This document shows, in pieces, positions 35,253-47,276 of a stretch of DNA of 64,000 nucleotides. The stretch's first letter is position 1. Each line of letters starts with the position of its first letter. Source of the DNA: Laguncularia racemosa (Eukaryota; Streptophyta; Magnoliopsida; Myrtales; Combretaceae). The translations under genes and the position numbers were made by a program. The stretch covers positions 3,968,001 to 4,032,000 of the forward strand of contig JBBMOL010000021.1 of the NCBI GenBank assembly GCA_037954665.1, read 5' to 3'. The notes below the pieces were generated by a model. The model did not search any database. It was not told where the DNA came from and was given only the letters and a program-made list of their open reading frames with translations.

Positions 35253-37520
35253 ATGACTCGTTCTTCTCAAACAAGTGAACTAACTTATAATCCGGAGATT
35301 GAGAAGACTCTAAAGAGGCTGCAACAAGAAGCTAGATCATCCCCCGGATCGAACTTAGTATCGGACTTGTCTGATTCATCCCTTGATTCTGAAAAAGAGG
35401 ACGACATGGCAAATCTCGAGAGAACCTTAAGGGAGTTGGCTGCACTGGATGTGAATCAACAACCACTTTGTATTCACTATCCCGAACTAGCTATGGAATT
35501 TGAATTGAAATCTGGGTTGATACATCTGCTACCTACATTTCATGGTCTTGAGAATGAAGATCCTCACAAGCATTTGAAAGAGTTCCATATAGTGTGTTCT
35601 AGTATGAGGCCGCAAGGAATAACCGACGATCAAATCAAGCTACGTGCTTTTCCATTTTCTTTAAGTACTAAAGCTAAAGATTGGTTGTTTTATTTGCCTC
35701 CAGGTTCTATCACCACTTGGACAGATATGGTAAGACTCTTCTTGGACAAATTCTTCCCCGCATCCAGAGCCGCTGGTATAAGAAGAGAAATTTGTGGTAT
35801 AAAACAAAGGGACACCGAGACTCTTCATGAGTATTGGGAGAGGTTCAAGCAATTGTGTGCAAGCTACCCACAACATGGGATATCTGAACAACTCCTTATC
35901 CAATACTTCTACGAGGGCCTACTTCTGATGGAAAGAAAGATGATGGATGCCACAAGTGGAGGTGCCATAGTAAACAAAACCCCTGGTCAAGCTAGGGAAT
36001 TGATATCTATTATGGCTGCCAATTCGCAACAATTTGGGTATAGGCATGATACGTCTTCAAGGAAGGTAAATGAGGTAAATGTGTCTAACCTTGAACATCA
36101 AATTTCTAATCTTACCTCCGTTGTGTGGCAGCTAGCTCTTGGAAATACCCAACAGGTGAAAGCTTGTGGAATTTGTGCTGCTCCTAGTCATCCGACCGAC
36201 ATGTGCCCTACATTGCAAGATGACAATCATGAACACGCCAATGTTGTAGGCGGATTTCCAGGAAAACCGCAGAGGAAGTATGATCCCTATTCAAATACTT
36301 ACAATCCTGGATAGAGGGATCATCCTAACTTCCGATATGGCAATAACCCTCAACATTTCCAACAATTCCAGCCAAAGCCATCACACCACGTACCCCAAGC
36401 TCCTTCCACTTCAGGTATGTCTCTTGAGGATATTGTTAAGTCTCTAGCTGTGAATACGAAACAATTTCAGGAGGAAACAAAGCAAAGCATTCAAAACTTG
36501 GAGAATCAGGTAAGCCAACTTGCTTCAGTCGTAAACAGGTTAGAAACTCAAGGTAAGTTACCTTCTCAAACTATTACAAACCCGAAGCAAAGCGTTAATG
36601 CAATTACCTTGAGAAGTGGAATAGAATTGCAGGGATCAAATAAGAAAGGACATCCGTCTAATCTTGAGGAAGAGACCAAGAAAGAGACTTCGACTCCGAG
36701 CCAGCAGGGCGACCAGATTAGCAAGTCTCTAGTTGAGCCATCGAAGGTCACATTGATACCACCTCCTTTCCCCTCCAGATTAGTGAAATCCAAGAATGAA
36801 GCGGAAGAAAAAGAGATTCTGGAAACCTTTCGCAAAGTCGAGGTAAATATTCCTTTGCTTGATGCAATTAAGAAAATACCGCGCTATGCTAGATTTCTCA
36901 AAGACTTATGCACTAACAAAAGGAAGCTAAAAGGCAATGAAAAGATTAGTGTGAGTGAAAATGTTTCAGCTATTATTCAGAAGAAGCTTCCTCCTAAATG
37001 TAAGGACCTAGGTATGTTCGCCATTCCTTGCAAAATAGGTAGTCTTGGAATCGCTAAAGCCATGTGTGATCTAGGAGCTTCTATCAATGTCATGCCTTTA
37101 TCTGTTTATCAACGTTTAAATGTTGGTCCTTTAAAGGAAACAGGTGTTATTGTTCAACTTGCTGACAGGTCCAATGTTTATCCTGAGGGAGTTCTAGAGG
37201 ATGTTTTAGTTCAAGTCAATGGGTTGGTTTTTTCTGCTGATTTTTATGTGCTTGACATGGACGATAGTGATTCTCATACTTCATCACTGATATTATTAGG
37301 ACGACCATTCCTTAAGACTTCTAAAACAAAAATCGATGTAAATGATGGCACCCTCACTATGGAATTTGATGGTGAAGTGACTAAATTTAACATTTATGAT
37401 GCCATGAAACATCCTAACGATATCTCTCCTGTTTTTGTTACGGATGTTATTAACCCATCACCACAGGCACCAAGGTTGGAATCAAAATCCTTATCCGAAT
37501 ATTTAGCCAGGAACGTCTAG
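35253..37520 (+). pseudogene. gag: Element G gag-protease, one TAG from intact
   Basis: Start at 35253; the in-frame ATG at 35157 lies inside the LTR, upstream of the primer site, and is unlikely to be used. The first half has the Athila-type gag core (HLLPTFHGLENEDPHKHLKE, then WADMVRLFL-like and TLHEYWERFKQLCASYPQHG segments) and a single CGICAAPSHPTDMC metal-binding-like motif. TAG at 36312-36314 stands where TGG (Trp) is expected; the frame is open again to 37520. The second half has a coiled region, a KIPRYARFLKDLC segment and a retropepsin-like domain with MCDLGASINVMP (DLG in place of DSG) and LLGRPFLKT. It packages RNA and processes Gag; it needs a helper for copying. Confidence 0.88.
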
Positions 37521-38902
37521 CCAAAGACATTAAAGAAAGGCGCTTCATGGGAGGCAACCCATGTTAAAAAAAAAAAAAAAAAAAAAGAGTTTTGTTTTGC
37601 ATTAGTTTTGGTTTGTTTTAGTTTTGTTTTGTTTTAGTTTAGTTTGTTTTGATTTTAGTGTAGTTTTGAACTCTTTGGATCAGCTGCAGCAAGGATACAC
37701 ATAATCAGATGACACTTTCCAGAGCTTAAGGGGAAAACTCCAATACCAGGGAAGTACAAGTATTTCCTTTCTCTTATTCTCTAATGTTCCTTGACTTGTT
37801 AATTCCTTTTCAATTGTGCTAAATTAGGAACAGTGAGGACACTGTTCAAGCTAAGTGTGGGGGAGAGGATAATAAAATATAGAGAATAGAGAACTAACTT
37901 ATACTCTGAATGTTTGTCCTTAAGCAATTTTAAGCCAAATTTTTTCAAAATTATCATGAAATCTAGAGATTGTACTAAATGTTGTAATAAGTATCTAGAA
38001 AATGTGAAATTGACTTGTTTAAATGTTTTACTCACCCACTGCTGTGATTAGAATACATGGTTAAAATTAAGTAGTGAAATCTTTAAGAAACAAATTTACC
38101 TTGTATTTAGCTTTAGAATTGGAAGTCTAAGAGTAAGTCGAGTCCTTTAGTGAAAAATAAACAAGTTTACTTCTAGGTTATATTAGCTACTGTATACTCT
38201 TTAAAGTTGTTTGTAAAGCAATCATAACACTTAGTGAAAAAAAAAAAAAAGAATCAAGCATAGCCATTACTCCAATTATTCAACTAATTGAGTTAAGAGC
38301 ATTTAAACTTGAATGTTAGAGTGAGGAAGAGTCCGTAGGGGTATCTCAAAACCCGGTCACTTGAGTGATGAGCTCGGGATGTTGCCGACTCAATGAACTC
38401 ACTATAACGATAAGGGCGAAAAAGGCAAAAGTTCATGAAAAGAAGTGGGCAAAAACCCGTCAAAATAGATGCTTGAATAAATCAAAAGAACATGAATGTG
38501 AACTTTCATTGAATAAAACAAAGATGTATAAAAGGGAGAATATCTAGCAAAGAGCTTATACCATATGCTTTTACTTTATACTGCAAGGATTATATGCTTG
38601 ATAATATCCAATGAAGTTTAATTGGGTGTTTTTCCTTAGTGGATTAAGTATTTACTTTTGGAATAAAAATTCTTTTGCTAAACATGAGGATTAAAGTTTG
38701 TTTTGTTTAGATTAGCTATTGAATTTTGTCCATAGTAATTTGATCACAGGAAACCGGTTTGGTTGAAGTAGTAGCCGTTAAAATTACAAGTCATGAATTA
38801 CAAATGAATAGATGCTTGAAATGATAAAAAGAAAGTTTGTATAATCTATGACAGATTTCTCAATTGATTTGATGCAACTGCTTGAGGACAAGCAAGAGTT
38901 TA
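37521..38902 (+). other. Element G non-coding tail
   Basis: Almost 1.4 kb without coding potential where pol would be. It has A-runs at 37567-37586 and 38238-38251 and an internal polypurine-like aagtgtgggggagagg (37853-37868) that nearly duplicates the true tract at 38903-38916. Confidence 0.65.
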
Positions 38903-38916
38903 AGTGTGGGGGAAAT
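38903..38916 (+). promoter_or_regulatory. Element G polypurine tract
   Basis: agtgtgggggaaat directly before the 3' LTR start tgatagagcc. Confidence 0.8.
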
Positions 38917-40604
38917 TGATAGAGCCATTTTATACTCAATCTTTATAGTATAAATTGTGTTAAATTATTATTGATTTTATAGAAATCATAAGGAAATAGT
39001 ACTTTAATTCTATCATCGTGATAAATCAGGTTAAATGGAGTCAAGGATGCCAATTCAAGTAAATTAGAGAAGCCATCTACAACTTGGTTCAAAGACAAGG
39101 ATTTACACCGTCGGAGGGAAGTACATGGGCATGTAACTGAAGTACACGGCCGTGTACTTGGTTTTGAATCAATAGGAAGATACATGGTTGAAGTACACGG
39201 CCGTGTAGTTAACTAGGGTTTGAGGCACGGCCTAGGTGAAAACCGTGCCCCTCACTGGACAAGAAGGCGGAAATGTGGACTTTGAACAGAGAGAGACACG
39301 GCTTAGGGCACGGCCGTGGGAGCAACCGTGCTTGGAGCCGTGGTGGAAGCTAGATGTGCCAAGGAGAAGAAAGTGTGGAACATCAACCAGATGAAGGCAC
39401 GGCTTGAAATCTAGCCGTGGGTCTAACCGTGGTACACATTGGACACGGATGAAGGCACGGCTTGAAATCTTGCTGTGTGTGTAACCGTGGTACACACTGG
39501 GCGCGGATGAAGACTTGAAGAATATGCATAGAGTATGGCACGGCTTGACCCACGGCCGTGTGGTGGGGCGTGCCGGGTAGACGAATCTTCACTTCTCGAA
39601 ATCTACTTGGAAAAGGAAAGATATTTTTGTATCTTGCTAGCAAAAGATCACATGCTATCCCCCTAACAATATAAATAGAACCAACCCTAGAGGGTTAGGA
39701 GAACTTTTGAATCTTTGGATCTTGAAGAACCTTGGATCATCTTAGAGGTAGAGCAGGCAACCGGGTTCATCATGTCTTTACTTTTTATTTTCGTTTTATT
39801 GATGAACATGAGTAGCTAAGCTACTTTTCTAGCCAAAGGGTCATAGATGTTTAATTCTCCATGAATTGTGAGGTCTAATTGACTTGTATTTATTCTATTC
39901 TTTGCTTTCGGGTATTCATATATCTTCTGATCGTTTTGTCATTATTATCTTTGTTGATTGGTATGAATAGAGCTCTTCTACTCAATTAGCAAGTTAATAT
40001 ATTGTCAACTAGCACGTCAAATCTGTAATTGTTTGATTGTTCTAGTCTTAGTGACGCAATAACATGTTTGGTTATAAAAGAGATGATCGAATTCATGTTA
40101 TGGAGGTGTGTGATCATGTTTAAATAGGTTATCTTATAATCTACTGGCATGAATTGGTGGTCTCTCTAGATCTTAATGCTATTGATAGATTAAATCCTAA
40201 GCGCTTGTCTAGGGTTGTTTAATCAATAAGAGAAATAATTCAAAGCGCTTGTCTGAGGTTATCGAGGAAATAAGGAGAGATAGGTTGTTAGAGCTCGTTA
40301 ATAACCATAACCAGTTTATCTAGGAACAAGAATAGAGAACATTTGCATCGATGATCAATTCCTTGAATTAAACTATCTTGATTTCTTTGGCTAGGCTTTT
40401 ATTAATATCCGATTTTCTTACCTTGTTTTACTTTATTTTGATTCACAAACAAAACCCCCCCATTTTTCTTTTTCCTTTTTTTTTTCTCCTTGAATAGAAA
40501 TAAGTTTAACCAATCTCTGTGGATTCAACCCTACTCACCACTATATGCAAATCATATAATTGTCTAGGAGTAGGTTTTATTTTTGTTGGATTCGACACCC
40601 ATTA
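38917..40604 (+). repeat. Element G 3' LTR
   Basis: Pairs with 33477-35201. It ends atta where the 5' LTR has atca, then the gggtg duplication. Short deletions near 39212 and 39450 account for most of the length difference. Confidence 0.9.
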
Positions 40605-40609
40605 GGGTG

Positions 40610-41118
40610 CGTGGCACTAGTGTATACATGGATGGTATGTGAAGTATGTAACATGTGTGTATATGTATGGAAGACGTGTAGTGTGTGGGTGTGTATATAT
40701 GTATAAGGAAGGAGTGGTATGTGTAGGCATGTATGTATGTATGTGAAATAGTGTATGGAGTATGGGCATGTGTGGAAGTTGAGGATGATGTATATGGGAT
40801 ATGTACGTATGAGTATGAGATGATGTACGGAGTGTGAACATGAATGTGTGGGTATGAAAGGTGAATATAGTGTGTGCAAAGTATGTGGGTGTGTGTATTG
40901 GTGACATAAGGCATATATGGAGTATGTGAGTAAGTGTATGAGATAATGTATGGTGTGGGTGTGTGAGTATGGATATAGAAAGTGTATAATGTGTGTAAAG
41001 TATGTAGGCGAATATGCATTGGGGTTGTGAACTGTGTAAGTATATGGATAAGAATAGGTTGGTGCATATGTGATGTGTGGGAAAGGCTAGTGTATGTATG
41101 ATGGAAGCGTGAGTAAGG
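40610..41118. repeat. GT-rich low-complexity tract (right part)
   Basis: Continuation of 32650-33476 after element G: cryptic tgtgtatg and gtatgtgag repeats. The overlapping minus-strand frames are repeat translations, not genes. Confidence 0.75.
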
Positions 41119-41650
41119 ATGAAAACCAGTAAAAAGTTTGAGGAACTCGTAAGTGGAAATATCAACAAAGAAGAGAAGAAAGAAGATGATATAAACCTTT
41201 AAGGACTGCTAAATCCTACGGGTTATCTTACAAGTAGTTCGTTGGAAGATATTAAAGACAATTGGATAAATGAAAGGTTCAAAGATACTTCATGGACGAG
41301 AGAAGTGTCTATGATGGTGTAACTGGTGAAGGGAATGATTTAAGCAATATCCAAGATGATGGCTTGGGAGATATTTGGAATGAAATGGATTTCACAATGG
41401 AATGCTCAAAGGATGTTGAGGAAGATCATTCTTGGCTAAATACCCTAATGCAAGATCTTCAGTTTTCCTTTCCAAGGATATCTTGCACATATGGAAGAAG
41501 GAATTCCAAATTTGGCAAGTCGAAGACATTCCATTGCTCGACTTCTACACAAGGAAAGCAGACAGTCGATCACAGCAACTTGAGGTGTTAGAAGCATAGG
41601 TTCGAAGGAAGTTCAACATTCGAATCTTGTTTGCCCAAAGTTCCATAAAG
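41119..41650 (+). pseudogene. Captured fragment of a DRD1/CLSY-type SNF2 ATPase gene
   Basis: Two reading-frame pieces of a plant SNF2 protein lie head to tail inside LTR H. The first (about 41294-41425) reads DDGLGDIWNEMDFTMECSKD, resembling the region before the ATPase domain in DRD1/CLSY proteins. At about 41426 the frame shifts and reads SFLAKYPNAR, then DILHIWKKEFQIWQVEDIPL and DFYTRKADSRSQQLEVLEA. This resembles the DRD1/CLSY segment between helicase motifs Ia and II. TAG near 41620 follows. No intron is visible and much sequence between the two pieces is missing. DRD1/CLSY proteins act with Pol V or Pol IV in RNA-directed DNA methylation. It lies outside the part of H shared with LTR I, so capture by H is inferred. 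Confidence 0.68.
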
Positions 41651-41799
41651 AGGAAACTTCACGCCTTGTCATCAACCACAAGATGAGCAAAGTACACATA
41701 TCGGGTGCTAGAAGACTACTAAAGTCAAGTGGAGATGTAGCTTTGTGATTAGGTTAAGGAAGCATCATAGAAGGATACTAACTTCAAAAGGAACGCAAA

Positions 41800-43110
41800 G
41801 GAGTTACCCGCTGGAATCGCTCGACTCTGGCTAGGACTACGACAACCCTAAACAAGTGAGTAGGAAACTTCATGATATGCTACTATGTTATGTTGTATGT
41901 TGAATGCTATGCATGTGAAGTTGATATTTGTTGTGTTACTATTTGATATGATTGTTGTTGAGTTAAGTTATGCGGTAGAGAATAATGAGTTAGGTAAGAA
42001 GTTGAGAAGCAAATAGGGGATGAACGGTTCGAGAGTTTAGATGCCATTACCTTAATGATAGCACTTAGCGCCATATCGCTAGTGCTATAACCATAAGCCT
42101 AACCCATGTTTTACAAATCGTTTTCTTTCAAAACAAACCGAGACATAAAAACTTCGCTTTTCCTTCTACAGCTATCGAGTAGGTAAGCTTAGTGGGAATA
42201 GGGTGTATAGGTATCATTATGTATACATGTCGGAGTTGTTTCTTAAATGTGTATACATATACTTAACCAAATTTATTTTCATATTATATTTACAAAATAC
42301 ACTCATGAGCTCAATCATATAAATCATGAGTGCAACCTTAGTTTTTACGACACAACGACCATATTTTCTTACCCTCTTATGTACGTAAAGGGAGATGTCT
42401 AGTAAATTTTCCTTAGTTCAGGAGAGGTCACAAACATATATATCTATAGATATGTATATATGTATATTATACACAAGTGTCTTGAAGACGTTAAAAGGAA
42501 AATGCGAGATGAACTTTCTAGCTCTCAAAAGTGTGAGAATGATAAAGCAATTGAAAAGTACGATGGCATAGAGGTGTCAAAGATGATTAATGTAAATCAA
42601 CCCCGAGTGGTTGGTTTAACATGTGAGATAAATGACATAGAGGTGTCAGAAATGATTGTAAGCTAACCCGAGTGGTTCGGCATTTGAGAGAAAGGGCATA
42701 GAGGTGCTAAATCGGATTATCAAAAGTCAACTTGAGCAGTTTGACATTTAAAAGAAATGGCACAGAGAGGTGCTGAGAATTTAATCCATTATAAAACTGG
42801 ATAGGTTTATGTCCATGGGGTCTAGGTTCAGTATCGATTTTGTGTGGTAACCCATACATAATCCTTTCTTGTGATGAGTGAAATGGAATGTTTGATGTTT
42901 ACTTTTGTGGTATGATTGATTGTGATTGTAAATGTTGTTTGATCACTTTAAATAAATGAATTAAAACATGAATTGGACGATATCAAAACTTGACATGCAT
43001 TTTCATGAGACATTACATGAGATTGAAAGCCATCACTGTGACAGGATACGTCAGAAGTGATCAAGAGGATCACTGTTCCGCCTACTGCGAACTAAGTGAT
43101 TAGGGGATTG
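41800..43110 (+). repeat. LTR H body shared with LTR I
   Basis: Aligns in inverse orientation with about 55160-56400 of LTR I (for example acaagtgagtaggaaact near 41855 and the ctaagtgattaggggattgt block near 43092). Cryptic direct repeats of an atagaggtgtcaaagatga type occur near 42560-42790. Open frames here are not supported. Confidence 0.6.
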
Positions 43111-43115
43111 TTGTG

Positions 43116-43808
43116 TGATGCAAACCCTAGATATTGATCTAAGACCCAACGATCAATAAGGATTGAAACCCGAGAATCGAAATTGAATCGAAAATGAAAC
43201 GTAACCCGACCCCAATCGAACCCATCGATTAGAACCTAAGCTATCCGGATAGATTTCTTCAAGTGTTTAAGATGAAGAAATCGAAGGAAGTTCTATTCGC
43301 AAGAACTAGAGAAGAGAGGATTCTCTCAAGGTAATTTTTTTTCAAATTGATAAAACTATCCTTTCAAATGACAAAACAAGGTGATATATTCGGAAAAAAA
43401 AAAAAACATAAGCTGGCGGCTTAAATGCATATATGGCCGGCTTTGAAATAACGGAAGAAAATAAAAGGACGTTCCACAGATATCTAGGCCGGCACTACGC
43501 CAGCGGCGTAGATTCCAAGGCCGGCTAAGAAGGCCGGCTCTCCTTTGCCTCTAGGCCGGTGGCCTTCCCTTTGCTAAAGGCTATCGTTCCATCATTGATG
43601 GCCTCCGCTTCGTCCGTGCTTTGATATATTATGTTTACTAACTCGGGACTTGTGTCAACCTGCTTCTTGCTCTTGGTGTTCCATAACTAATCCTTGTAAG
43701 GCTTCTCCCACTCGCTTAGCTCTAGCTCTTGTCATTGGACCTCCAATACCATGTAGCGGGTCATTAGACTTTGGCTCGTGAACTCTTGATGCTACTTGAT
43801 CCCCATCA
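43116..43808 (-). repeat. CRM-like element 2, 3' LTR
   Basis: Pairs with 48942-49662. Encodes the last part of pol on the minus strand. Includes a GC-rich patch of ccggc and ggcgta blocks at 43410-43570. Confidence 0.88.
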
Positions 43809-45222
43809 TTCCCCCCTTTCTCGGAAAGATTCGTCCTCGAATCACCTACATCATATAGAGAAAGGTCAGAAACATTAAAAGTTGCGCTTACATTACCATA
43901 GTGACTTGGCAAGTCAATCTTGTAAGCGTTATCATTGATGCGCTCCAACACTTGAAATGGCCTATCTCCTCTGGGGTGCAACTTAAATTTCTGTTGTTCA
44001 GCAAATCTCTCCTTTCTTAGATGTACCCATACCCAATCTCCTGGATGAAAAACAGTCTTCACACGACCCTTATTGGCCTGTCGAGCATAATGCTCATTTT
44101 TCTTCTCAATGTTGGCGTGAACCTGAGCATGCAATTCCCTTACAAACTCTGCCTTTTTCTTTCCATCAAGATCAACAAATTCGTTAACAGGCAAAGGCAA
44201 AATTTCCAATGGAGTCAGAGGGTTAAAACCATACACCACCTTAAATGGAGAATAAGATGTAGTGAAATGCATAGTCCTATTATATGCAAATTCTACATGT
44301 GGTAGACATTTCTCCCATTGTTTCAAATTCTTATGAATCACAGCACACAATAAGGTTGAAAGAGTCCTATTGACTACTTCCGTCCGACCATCAGTTTGAG
44401 GGTGTGCAACAGTAGAGAACAACAATTTAGTGCCTAGCCTATTCCACAAAGTACGCCAAAAATGACTTAAAAATTTCACATCCCTATCACTCACAATGGA
44501 TTTAGGCAAGCCATGCAACCGTACAATCTCCCTAAAGAACAAATTGGCAATATGTTGTACATCATTAGTTTTAGAACAGGTAATGAAGTGAGCCATCTTA
44601 CTAAACCTATCGACAACAACAAATATGCTATCTTTGCCACTTTGAGATCGTGGTAACCCTAACACAAAATCCATAGAAATGTCAATCCAGGGTTGATTAG
44701 GCACATGCAATGGAATGTATTCTCCATGGGGCATTACTCTGCATTTGGCCTATCTACATGCAATGCACTTGTCACACATAGTTTGCACATCATGCTTCAT
44801 TTTTTGCCAATAAAAATGTTCATGCAAAATATCCAAAGTTTTTTTAACACCAAAGTGTCCCATTAAACCACCCCCATGTGTTTCCCTCATAAGCAATTCA
44901 CGCACAGAGCTTTTAGGCACGCATAACTTATCTTTCTTAAACAAATACCCATCATGCCTATAGAAATCAGAATATCCAGACTCAGCATAAGCAGCCCAAA
45001 TTTGACCAAAGTCAGCATCAGCCTCATATAACTCCTTAATGAGTTCAAACCCAAGCAATTTAGTTTGCAAAGAAGTCAAAAGTGAATACCTTCGAGAAAG
45101 TGCATCAGCCACCACGTTCTCTTTTCCTTGCTTGTATTTGATCACATATGGGAAGGTCTCAATGAACTCCATCCATTTCGCATGCCTCCTGTTCAACTTA
45201 CCTTGAGTTTTCAGGAACTTCA
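43655..45222 (-). pseudogene. CRM-like element 2 integrase with CR-like C-terminus
   Basis: From about 44960 the HHCC finger region reads HGGGLMGHFGVKKT and then CDKCIACR. A TAG at about 44747 precedes the catalytic core. In the frame starting at 44734 the likely DDE residues are D22, D83 and E119, with the typical 35 residues between the last two (SMDFV, VSDRD, DGRTEVVNR contexts). The C-terminal domain has GDWVWVHLRKERF and INDNAYKIDL. The end crosses the polypurine tract and includes PMTRARAKRV inside the LTR, as reported for CRM elements in place of a classical chromodomain. It inserts DNA copies; CRM integrases are associated with centromere targeting. Confidence 0.85.
43809..43822 (-). 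promoter_or_regulatory. CRM-like element 2 polypurine tract
   Basis: Minus-strand gagaaaggggggaa next to the LTR start tgatgggg; also coding for the pol C-terminus. Confidence 0.8.
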
Positions 45223-46493
45223 AACTCTCATGATCAGAATGAATGATGAACTCCTTAGGCCATAAGTAATGTTGCTAAGTCTGCAAGGTCCTCACCAAAG
45301 CATATAGCTCCTTGTCATAGACTGGGTAGTTTAATGTAGCACCACTGAGCTTTTCACTAAAAAAAGCGATTGGCTTGGAATCCTGCATCAAAACACCACC
45401 AATACCTTTCCCGAAAGCATCGCATTCAATCTCAAAAACTTTTTCAAAATTAGGTAAAACAAGTAAAGGTGCATTAGTCAACTTACCTTTCAAAGTCTTA
45501 AAAGCTTGCTCATGTATTTCAGTCTACTTGAACTCAGTGTTCTTCTTAACAAGATCATTTAGAGGAGCAGCGATGGAACTAAAGTCCCTAACAAATCTCC
45601 TGTAAAAGCTTGCTAGCCCATGAAAGCTCTTGACCTCACTTGCATTCCTTGGTGTCGGCTACTCCCGAATCGCCTTTACCTTTTCTTCATCTACAGCAAT
45701 CCCCTTTGCACCTACAACAAAGCCAAGAAAAACCACAGTTTCCATACAAAAGGTGCACTTTTTCAAGTTCGCATACAATTTGTTTCCTCTCAAAACAGTA
45801 AACACACTTTACAAATGTTGAACATGTTCATTTAGAGTTTTGCTGTAAACTAAGATGTCATCAAAGTACACAATAACAAACTTCCCAATGAAAGCACGAA
45901 GAACATGATTCATTAACCTCATAAACGTGCTAGGCGCATTTGTTAATCCAAAAGGAATTACCATCCACTCATATCAACCATGCTTAGTTTTAAAAGCCGT
46001 TTTCCACTCATCTCCCTCTTTCATGCAAATTTGGTAATACCCATTCTTTAAATCAATTTTGGAAAACAAAACAGGCACCATGCAACTCATCAAGCATATC
46101 ATCAAGTTTAGGGATAGGATGTCTATACTTAACTGTGATCTTGTTGATTGCTCGACAGTCAACACACATTCGCCATGTTCCATCCTTTTTGGGAACCAAG
46201 ATGATAGGAACTGAACATGGACTGGGGCTTTCTATCATAAACCCCTTCTCTACCAGATCATCAGTTTGCCTCTAGATGTCCTTGGTTTCCTCTGGATTGG
46301 CCCGATAAGCTGGTCGATTAGGAATGGAAGCACCTAGAATAAAATCAATCTGGTGTTCAATGCCTCTTAGTGGAGGCAATCCCCTTAGTACTTCTTCAGG
46401 AAATAAGTCAGCAAATTCCTGCAAAAGAGAAACAACATCTACAGGCAAAGAAGGGTTAAGATGGTCAATGGAAAGATAAACATCCTTGTACAT
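45223..46493 (-). pseudogene. CRM-like element 2 reverse transcriptase and RNase H
   Basis: Reverse transcriptase: ILVPKKDGTWRMCVDCRAIN, a one-base frameshift near 46076 at the LHGA..VFSKIDLK segment, MPFGL-type region near 45950, and VIVYFDDILVYS at about 45850-45885. RNase H: IECDAFGKGIGG, FFSEKLSGATLNYPVYDKEL, a TAG for Trp before QHYLW near 45272, and QGKENVVADALSR. Other stops lie near 46272, 45973, 45815, 45662 and 45523. All but the TGA near 45973 fit C-to-T or G-to-A changes at Gln or Trp codons. Confidence 0.85.
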
Positions 46494-47276
46494 TAGTACA
46501 AGTAAGTATCATTTTTCCTTCAAAGCACTTTTAATCTCACTTGCCTCTCCAATGACACTCGTGTTTCCCTCTAATTCTTTCTTCTCATAACTCACCAGTG
46601 TGTTTTTGCCACTCTCTTTCATAGTCTCAATTTTCTTTTCTTGTTCACTCTTGTGTTTCCCTCTCTCTCTAGCAATTCTCAACTGATCCTTACTAGCCTC
46701 CTAAGGGTTGAGGGGTGTCAAAATCACCTGTCTCTTGTTCAAAATGAAGGAATACCGATTGTGATAACCATCATGAGTGACCTTCCTATCGAACTGCCAA
46801 GGTCGTCCCATCAATATATGGCAAACCTGCATAGGTACCACATCACATAATACCTCATCACGGTACTTCCCTATAGAGAAAGAAATCAGTATCCTCTTGG
46901 TCACTTTAACCTGCCCACATTCGCTTAACCACTGCAACTTATAAGGCTGTTCATGCTTAACAGTTTTCAGGCTCAATTTATCAACCAATAAAGTACTAGC
47001 AACATTTGTACAACTACCACTATCAATAATCAAACTACACACCTTGTTATTCACATGGCATCTAGTATGGAAGATATCCTCTCGCTGCACTTCATCACCC
47101 CCATTCTTAGGTTGAGTATTGAGAATCCACCTAGTAACAAGAAATTCTCCCTTTATAGGACCTTCCATATCCACATCACTACAATCTTCCAGTGGGGGCA
47201 TGTCATTATCATCCCCTGAACTCACACTCTCCACATTTCCACTCTCCAAAAGGATCATCGCCTTAGTGTTTGGACA
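46494..47276 (-). pseudogene. CRM-like element 2 aspartic protease and linker
   Basis: Acidic stretch (SSGDDNDMPPLEDCSDVD) followed by the retropepsin-like domain with LIIDSGSCTNVAS near 47020 and VCHILMGRPWQFDRKV near 46800. A charged linker follows TAG near 46701 and holds a TGA near 46508. Element 1 has a matching layout. Confidence 0.78.

Larger units (their letters stand above)
33477..40604 (+). mobile_element. Element G: Athila-type gag-protease LTR retrotransposon
   Basis: 7128 bp. LTRs 33477-35201 and 38917-40604 are nearly identical apart from short deletions in the 3' copy. The 5-bp duplication gggtg is exact (33472-33476 and 40605-40609). The primer site is tRNA-Asp type. It codes for gag and protease only; reverse transcriptase, RNase H, integrase and env are missing, so it is non-autonomous (compare the TR-GAG type known in plants). 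Inserted into the GT-rich tract of LTR H. It looks like the youngest insertion here. Confidence 0.9.

Noticed and set aside
40564..41168. Overlapping minus-strand frames of 100-183 residues
   Set aside because: Same GT-rich repeat tract on the other side of element G; no domain, compositional artefact.
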